Source: Acanthamoeba sp. SK_2022b
Taxonomy: Eukaryota > Discosea > Longamoebia > Acanthamoebidae
Length of the DNA: 27,812 nucleotides
Assembly: GCA_027943245.1 (NCBI GenBank)
Contig: JANDJZ010000623.1
Location: 1 to 27,812 of the forward strand
Direction of reading: 5' to 3'
The translations under genes were made by a program, and so were the position numbers. The notes beneath the pieces are model-generated. The model made no database searches, was not told where the DNA came from, and saw nothing but the letters and a program-made list of their open reading frames with translations. Below, piece after piece: positions 21,309-27,812 of this stretch (the stretch's first letter is position 1; each line of letters starts with the position of its first letter).

Positions 21309-22706
21309 ATGGATGAGACGGTCTACTCCACCCGCGCTGATGACGAGTTGGCGCTCCAACAGCTCTCGAAGGAGGGTTGGCTCACCAAGCTCTCGGGCTA
21401 CCTCCTCAAGTCACCCAAGGCACCACCCGAATAACCACAAAGCACTTATTTTATTTATTTATTTACAAATGTTTCCTTTTTGTTTCGCCAGCATCATCAG
21501 GTACGGGTATTTGGTGTTTAATAATAAATTAAATATATTACTTTTCCTAATAAGAGGAGGTATTTTCGGCTGAGGCGCAACCGGCTCGCCTACTATCGCT
21601 CGCCTCAAGACGACGTGCCCCGACGCATCATCCGTACGTGGGCTGCTTAGGGAATGAGCCTCCGCGTGCGTCGCTTGACCTCATGGCATGTCCCTCTCCT
21701 TGGTGTGTGAATTGTGTAGAGCTGGACGGGTGTGTGGTGGAGCCGGCCGTGGATGGCTCCGTGTCGCTATTTGAGAGACGGGTGGGGAGGCCGCAGCCCC
21801 ACCGCTACGTCATCCTCTCCGACGACGCCGAGGTGCACCCACGCCCCTCCCTGCTCCGCCAGCTGGCTGTGCGTCCCGCCAAGCCTCACCTCTTAGACCT
21901 GCGCCCCGCCCGCGCATGCATTGGTCGATGGTTCGTAGTTGATGGCCGAGTGGGTGGAGGCCATCAAGCGAGCCAGCACTCTGTACGAGGAGATCTTCTA
22001 CGCCGCGATTGTGCGGAGCCAAGGTAGCCCCCCCCCCCATCACACGCGCGAGTGGCACTCGGCCGCGCCCCTCAGAGTCGTGGCTGTGCCGCCGTTCCAG
22101 GGCGAGAGCTGGAGCACTGCTTCCCCCATTGGGGCGATCAGTACAACGTGTTCCGCAACCTCACCAAGGAGGCCCTCCATCGACGCAGGTAACCGACGGC
22201 GGTAGCAGACGGCCGACCTCCCCGATCCACTTGGCTGACCTGCGTGCGTGCCTGCGTGCATAGGGAGAGCGGTCGACTCGAGGGGAGGCAGATATACGAA
22301 CAACACAAGTTCTACAAGGTTTGCTCCCTGTGCACCACCGACGCCACGTCGCCGGCCTTTGTGTGCGTCGTGGAGAAGCGGCTGGCCTCCTACAAGCCTG
22401 AAGCGTTCCTCGAGGTGCCCCTCCTCTCACGCCACGCTGCATCTTTCGTGGGCGAGGAGTCGTGGGCTGGGGGGGCTAAGCCAGCGAATGCTTCAGGACC
22501 TGCGCCAGAGGTTTCGGGAGGCGGTGGAGGACAACTCGGGCGACGACGAGCGGCTGCAGTTTGCGGAGGACACGCTGGGCCAGATGATGCGGGTCTACAG
22601 CCCCGGCTACGAGTGCGCCAAGTCGCCCGAACTGGTGGCCAACGCCACCAAGTGGCTCCGACGGCTGTGGGAGGTAAACGGCAACGGCAACGGCTCCTCG
22701 CAGTGA
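21309..22706 (+). CDS. PH-domain protein with a helical/longin-like C-terminal part
   Basis: Exons read as 21309-21409, 21557-21633, 21720-21832, 21939-22023, 22107-22188, 22264-22414 and 22485-22706. Phases agree, for 276 residues. The start ATG at 21309 opens MDETVYS. The PH domain covers about residues 22-118: GWLTKLSGYL opens strand 1, RYFRLRRNRLAYY is the basic strand 2-3 region, RYVILSDDAE is strand 7, and AEWVEAIKRAS is the C-terminal helix with its invariant Trp. Such domains bind phosphoinositides or proteins at membranes. The rest (HKFYKVCSLCT, PAFVCVVEKRLASYKPEAFLE, then a long amphipathic helix) faintly resembles a longin fold. A splice donor at 22674 could join a further exon at 23110-23295, giving 327 residues instead. 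The PH call is firm, the rest tentative. Confidence 0.78.
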
Positions 22707-22910
22707 ATGGCCACCAAGCCCAATGGCCGCGCGTAGGGAGATGAACCGTTTCTTGGTAGAATGGCCTGTGCTGTGGGCGACAAAAATTGACAAAGTGTTA
22801 CAAGACTCCTCGTTGTCGGAAGAGAGTGGATCTTCACGACGAATACTTCTCCACGATCTGCTGCCGTCTGGTAGGTGCCCAGGATGCCGCCTGCACCCCG
22901 TAGCTGTCCG

Positions 22911-24300
22911 TTAGCTGTGCGTCGTCTGCATCACTCGACACACAAATGATAGCGTGGCGGTACCGCCCAAGCCAAAGAGGACGTAGAACACGGAGAGCGC
23001 CTTGGCGTAGAGGGGGGCCTCGGGGAAGAGCTTCAGGTGGAACAGCCCAGGGAAAACAAACTGCAGCGAGGTAGAGCCCAGAGCGCCTGCAATATACAAC
23101 GCCCTCCAGCAGGAGGAGAAGACCGCCTACGAGGTCCAGGCCGCCGCCTACAGGGAGTCGCAGGAGAAGGTCCACGCCAAGGAGCTCGAGGAGAAGCGAA
23201 GGCTCATCCGCATGAACCCCGACCGCTCTTCCTTCGAGGATGCTTTGACAGAGGGTGCGGATCGGAATACCGATGAGGCCGATCAGCAGCCCTAAGTCGG
23301 GCACGAGCAGGCAGCGGAAGACGAAGACCTTGAGGGCTTGTAGGTGCTCGACAGTCGGCCGGGCTTGAACATGGCCTCCTCCAAAATGTCGGTCACGACG
23401 AACAGCTGCAGCGGATCCGTCGACGCGATCGCGACGATCAGCCCGATCGTCACGAGAGAATGGACAGCACCTCCCACGGCTTGCTCCCCTCGGCAAAATC
23501 GTGCAGGTTGACCGTGACCAGCGTGTTGGTGTCGACACCCCACGCCTGTGCCCACACCAGGCCTTACCACTGATGAGCAAAACACAATTCACAACTCTCT
23601 CTGACCATCCTCCGGCGGTGGCCTGCCAGTACGCGCGAGTGGCCTTGCGCACGCTCGGGGAGCGCTCGAGCAGACCCCGCAGCACAGGCCGGAGCCCAAC
23701 AGGCACCTCTTCGTTCTCGTTTGAAACGCGATCTAAGCTTAATTACATAAATCCAGGAAGATCAGATGGCCAACCGCACATCATGATGTCAATAAATCAT
23801 TGACTGCTTTCGTCACCTGAGTTAACAGTTGTGCGAAAAAAACGTTACCTTGAATCTTGGCGATCAATAGAAAGCAATCGAGCATGCAATCGAGCATAAA
23901 GTGGGTCGTCGTAGCGCTGTCCCACAGCATGACGGCGTTGACGCCATACTTGGCCAAGCAATGAGCAGGACCGCCACGACGAAGAAGGCCCGTGCGGACT
24001 TCGTCCGAGCCTGACGCGGGACGGTGGACGAAGGTGGCGATGAAGAGCTTCCAACGTGCTCACGGAGTAAGCAAAGGCACCGATGTCCCTCACCGCCGAG
24101 ACTGCTGCACCCAGCGCATGCCGGTCTTGGCCAGCCTGTCAAGCATGGCGTCACCCTGGTTGAGCAGAACGCTCACGTAGTCAAACTTGCTCGCGTCCTT
24201 GTCTGCCAGGTGGGGCATGTTGGTGGGGTTGAACTGGCATGTCTGCATCTGCTTTGTCTGTAGAGGTGTTGCTTGCACGGTGGGAGAGGTAAGAGTGATA
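22911..24300 (-). pseudogene. Amino-acid-transporter-like (AAAP/SLC38-type) gene with apparent frame breaks
   Basis: The 3' half resembles amino acid/auxin permease family transporters of the plasma membrane or lysosome. In order: PWEVLS/LVTIGLIVAIASTDPLQLF (about 23475-23400), VTDILEEAMFKPG, LKVFVFRCLLVPDLGLLIGLIG (23340-23271), then ALGSTSLQFVFPGLFHLKLF and one last membrane helix ending at TAA (22913-22911). The intron 23270-23087 joins LIG to ALG in phase. The reading frame shifts near 23990, near 23460 and near 23365 with no usable GT-AG intron. Upstream, a coding-like exon (24260-24110; NMPHLADKDASKFDYVSVLL) and AKYGVNAVMLWDSATTTHF (about 23955-23850) are visible, but the first membrane helices are not found. 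Either a decaying gene or sequence errors; both readings stay open. Confidence 0.5.
23110..23295 (+). other. Candidate alternative last exon of the PH-protein gene
   Basis: Sixty-two codons run from an acceptor (CCTCCAG at 23109) to TAA at 23293-23295. Codons for residues 1-40 nearly all end in G or C, as in true exons here. They encode a charged helix starting QEEKTAYEVQAAAYRESQEK. Joining the donor GTAAAC at 22674 keeps phase 0 exactly. It lies antisense within intron 23270-23087 of the transporter-like gene. Transcript data are absent, so use as an exon is inferred. Confidence 0.45.
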
Positions 24301-24358
24301 GCCAAGCCCCGGGCGCGCCTCTTCCTTGCCCAAAGGTCGCCAGCGATTGGCTGTCGCT

Positions 24359-24403
24359 TCCCGAAAAGGAGACCCGCCTCCGTACAAAATCTCCTTTTCG
24401 GGA
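24359..24403. repeat. Perfect 14-bp inverted repeat (hairpin)
   Basis: Arms 24359-24372 (TCCCGAAAAGGAGA) and 24390-24403 are exact reverse complements around a 17-nt loop. It lies in the unassigned 5' region of the transporter-like gene. No T-run follows, so a terminator reading is not supported. Confidence 0.8.
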
Positions 24404-24977
24404 TGTGGCTAGTAACCCCGTCCCCCCGAGAACCCATGCTCCTCTGTGAAAAGGCAAAGGAGATAAAAGAATACTCAGGTGAGCTGGGCACCTTGACTTG
24501 CAGAGAGTGAGAAGCATGATGTGGGGACACACAGCTTTTGAAAGTGAGAGCTGAGGCCTGACGCACCAAACAAGAGCATAAAGAGCAGGCTGTGCTTGAG
24601 GCAATCTAGGCCAGAAGTGTAGGTGGTGACGTTCAACAAGGGCTGTGGACACAGAAATTTATGAGAACCAGGACAACATGGACATGGTCGTCGCCTAATT
24701 GAACGGAGGGCATACTTGTGCTGGAAGAACGCCAAAAAAGAGAAAGTTCTTGCGCCTACGGCGTGAAAAAGGTTCTGTGCCCTTCTGATAATAGTGAATG
24801 TTTTTGTTGTGTGGGTAATTTTTGGGTTGTGTAGTGTACAGTTGGCGTTACATGTTCAGGTGTTGCCACACCAACCAACACAGCTATGTAGTGGCGAGCA
24901 CAGATGTCCTCAATGTGAGGCTGAATAAACAGAAAATAAAGCCGAGCGGAACGATAGAGGCAGAGAGACTGGCTGGG
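24404..24977. other. Weakly coding interval between the transporter-like gene and the RasGEF gene
   Basis: Minus-strand fragments with hydrophobic character (LLNVTTYTSGLDCLKHSLLFMLLF, cut by low G/C-ending codon use; about 24640-24570, and TFSFLAFFQHKYA near 24750) might belong to the 5' part of the transporter-like gene. They lack clear splice phase. Otherwise this is the 3' flank of the RasGEF gene. Confidence 0.3.
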
Positions 24978-27812
24978 CTAGCTGCTGCTACTACTGCCGA
25001 GCTGTTCAGGGGTCAGGAGGCCCCGCGAGGACCCCGACTTTCGGCCGAGCATCGAGAGGCGAGAGCCCTTGGTGGGCGTGCCCGGGCCGCCATTCACCGC
25101 CGATCCCTTGCGTGGCTCCCGCAACAACGACAACGAATAGCATTGGTCCTGTGTTGACGCGACGCATTGAGTCGACATAAAACAAACCGAAGATGGGGGA
25201 ACACGTGAATGGAAGGGAGTCGGCACCAGCGAGAGCATGGGGTGGGTCAGGAGGTAGTTGCGTAGCGCTGGCACGACGGTGAAGGAGTACTTGTGCTTCT
25301 GATAGGTCTGGATGTTGTTGATGACCACTGCCCGCCGTGCACAAAGAAACGTCAGCAGCCACCTTAAGGATGACTCGCGCGTAGAGGGAAGGGAGAGGAG
25401 AGGCAACGCCTACCGAAGAGGAGGTGGCGCTTGGTGAAGTTGATGAGCCCGTCGTGGTAGTCTGGGTTGCCGTCCTCGATGAAGGTGAGGTCGGCCAGCG
25501 ACGTCCCGATGTAGGGGATCTTGGGCGGGGCTGCCGAGGACATGCGATCGCGCAGCACCGTGAAGTTCTTCTCCGGCACGGTGATCGCCTGCAGCGAATG
25601 AAACTGGTTCTGGTGCTACGCCATCGCACACCGCCAACCAACCGTCGTCAGAGAGGGAGAGGGAGAAGAGGACAGGGGGAGCAGCAGGGGGGTGGGGCGC
25701 GGCGGGGCGCTTTACTTTAGAGCCGAGGGCTTCCCAGGTCTTGGTGAGGCGCGAGACGGAGGTAGACGACAGGCCAGACACGAGGGCCATCAGGGCGTTG
25801 AAGTTGTGGATGTGTAGGCATTCCTTGCATTCCATCCGATAAACACGTCAGCGTTACGGTAAAAAAGCTGCTACTACACACTCGACCTACCTCGGCTACT
25901 TGGATGAGCTTCTTGAGCATGGCCTTGCGGTCGTCCAAGTCCTCGAGCTGGACCAGCAACGTCACAAAGAACTGCCCAACCTATTTGTATTTGTTTGTTT
26001 TTTTTTTAGTAAACGTATGTAAGAAAATATTAAAAAGGCAAGTACTACTATAAAAGGTGAAAGGTAGGCACCTCGTTAAATCGTTCGATGAGGGCGCAGA
26101 TGCCGGGGGCCTTTTCTTCCTTGCCCTCCTTGTTCCAGCACTGGTTGAGGAACTCCTTTGCCTGGATGCGCTGGAACAGGTCACTACACGCATACACACA
26201 CTGTGAGTGCACTAGAAAAGGAGAGAGAAAGAGAGACTGTGAGTGCACTAGAAAAGGAGTGAAGTCGCACAATTCGATGAGGGTCAGCTGTCGGGCGATC
26301 TCAGCGGCCGGCCAGTCCAACAAGTAGTGAAGCTGTTCCACCGAGAGAGTGCACACACGTCAGCTGCAGCTGCGGCCGAGGCGAAGTCAAGTCGCCTTGG
26401 CTCGTGGGGTACACGTACGGGGCTTTTGTAGTTCTTGGGCAGGAGGGGCTTCGGCGGCGCCTCCTCTCGGCTGTTGGTCGCCTGATCGGCCTCCTCGAAC
26501 GAACGCAGCGTCTACACATGCCATTCATTCCATTAGATTCCATGCATTCCAAATTCCAGTGCCTTGGACCAGACGAGACCAAACACGAGAAGGAGTTGCG
26601 GGGGACGAGGTACCTCGGCGAGGACCTCCTGTCGCTTCTGAGAGGCGCGGATCTCGTCGGTGATGCGAATCTTGTCGAGGCGGGCGGTGAGCCTCTCCAC
26701 GGCCTTCTCGAGGCTTCGAACCAGCATCTCGCGAAGGTTCTTCTCCTCCACCATCTCCTGCGCAAAGGCCTCGAACCGGTCCCGGAGGTCCGTGTCCTCA
26801 AAGTCGTGGTCGTGCTTCTCCACCCAATGCTTGAGCGCGTTGCACACGCGCGTCCTGCACGCGCCGTTCAACGTGTGGTCAAATACAAGTCGCAACTTCG
26901 TGACACGATGCGACACGGCAATGAGGAGTCTTTAGTGGGGCCCGTTCGAACCTGATGAAGGACTGCTCGGTCTTGTTGAATTTCTCGATGTCCTCTGGTT
27001 TGGCGTTCTTGGGCGGCGGCGCCGCATATCTGTCGACAAAGCGCGAAATAGGGAGGTGGACGCGAGGTGAGCGGCCTCGGTCTGTGTGTGGCTTGTGCCC
27101 TCGAAACCGCGTGTGAACGGTGGTGGCGATGGTGAAGCTCGTGAGCGAACACTTACCGCAGGATCAGCTTCTCGATGAGAATGCGAGGTGTGGTGAATGA
27201 TCGATAAGTGATGAAGAAGGCCTCCAGGCACCGACGGTCTGTGACTTCATGGATCAGTTCAACTTGTTGTTGTTGTTTTCTTTTTCTTTTGCATTTTTTT
27301 ATGAATTTTTGTAATCTGCTTGTGCCAACAAAAAAGGCCTATAAAAACGAAAAAATAAATAAAATTAAACCAACAACCTATCCGGAAGGTGGTACGCACC
27401 GACGATGGTGGGGTGTGTGATGTACTCCACGAGCTTGATGAGCGAAACTGCTTTGATGACGGGTGGAGTCTCGGTTTCGTCCCATGTCAGGTGGTCTGGG
27501 CTCTCGTCCCAAAACTCGTACACGTTCCCGTAACGATCTCCCCGCGGAGTGCCCTCCTGCCAATAAGATTAAAATAAAATTGCGGGCCAAAAACTTTTTC
27601 AAAATAAATATAATTTTTTACGTAAAAAAAGAATAATAATAAAAGGGAAAGGGGCTGTTGCTCGTACGGGAGAAGCGGAGGAACCGCGACGGGCGATGGA
27701 GGGGAAGGTGCCGCTCCCCTCGGAAGCGAGGAACCCCAGCTGGGCGCTGACCACCGTGGCCTTCTTCTTCCAGCGGGCCAGCTCCGATTCGAGAAACGCC
27801 ACGCGGTCCTCG
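24978..27812 (-). CDS. Ras guanine-nucleotide exchange factor (RasGEF_N plus CDC25 domain), 5' partial
   Basis: Catalyses GDP/GTP exchange on Ras-type GTPases. The gene enters from beyond 27812 with a helical stretch (FLESELARWKKKATVVSAQL). The RasGEF_N domain follows: VYEFWDESPDHLTW, VSLIKLVEYITHPTIVD, RRCLEAFFITYRSFTTPRIL (27555-27160), then the helical NALKHWVEKHDHDFED segment (26895-26600). The CDC25 domain runs from about 26335 to 25110: LLDWPAAEIARQLTLIE, LIERFNEVGQFFVTLL, HNFNALMALVSGLSSTSVSR, PKIPYIGTSLADLTFIEDGN (the conserved block) and YSLSLLREPR. The product ends in a basic Ser/Gly-rich tail; TAG at 24980-24978. About ten short introns, including one with a 23-bp direct repeat. 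Amoebozoa have many RasGEFs, so no ortholog is named. The C-terminal exon junction near 25155 is placed by homology to the LSLLREPR motif. Confidence 0.92.
26201..26259. repeat. 23-bp perfect direct repeat in a RasGEF intron
   Basis: The copies at 26201-26223 and 26237-26259 are identical (each starts CTGTGAGTGCACTAG) and are separated by 13 bases of GA-rich sequence. They lie between the exon ending near 26280 and the one beginning near 26186, so they are intronic. Confidence 0.9.

Noticed and set aside
24359..24403. Intrinsic transcription terminator
   Set aside because: The hairpin has no following T-run, and the genome is eukaryotic, where this signal is not used.

Overview
The window reads as nuclear DNA of a free-living amoebozoan, most likely Acanthamoeba or a close relative. 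This is inference from character, not a database match. The evidence is GC-rich exons with strongly G/C-ending codons, many short GT-AG introns (about 40-180 nt), long TG/CA dinucleotide runs inside introns, very short intergenic spaces, and a gene set of unconventional myosin, Rab, FYVE, PH and RasGEF proteins. No bacterial operon, mobile element or CRISPR array was seen.

Layout, left to right. (1) 1-10673, minus: most of a large MyTH4-FERM myosin gene whose 3' end lies beyond base 1. In protein order it has a motor, IQ neck, charged single-helix-like segment, MyTH4-FERM, SH3, linker, and MyTH4-FERM. (2) 10981-11580, minus: a J-domain plus CSL zinc-finger protein (DPH4/DNAJC24 type, diphthamide pathway). 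(3) 11710-13700, plus, divergent from it: a FYVE-like zinc-finger protein resembling rabenosyn-5/Vac1. (4) 14136-14919, plus: a secreted DUF4397-like protein. (5) 15402-16731, minus: a METTL21/Methyltransf_16-type methyltransferase. (6) 16827-18631, plus, sharing a 95-bp divergent promoter region with it: an unrecognised membrane protein. (7) 18934-20242, plus: a Rab8/Rab1-like GTPase. (8) 20636-20717, minus: tRNA-Ser(GCT). (9) 21309-22706, plus: a PH-domain protein with a possible alternative last exon at 23110-23295. (10) 22911-about 24300, minus: an amino-acid-transporter-like gene with apparent frame breaks. (11) 24978-27812, minus: a Ras guanine-nucleotide exchange factor whose 5' end is beyond the window.

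Several products belong to membrane traffic and cortical cytoskeleton (myosin, FYVE protein, Rab, PH protein, RasGEF). Their strands alternate and each has its own gene, so I see neighbourhood rather than a demonstrated co-regulated system. The points most worth a second look are: the TEDS-rule residue of the myosin, which reads as Gln; a 14-nt microexon in the motor; a coding-like exon lying antisense inside an intron of the transporter-like gene; and a FYVE finger that has lost the usual His-rich basic motif. Splice sites were placed by hand from reading-frame phase and GT-AG signals, without transcript data.
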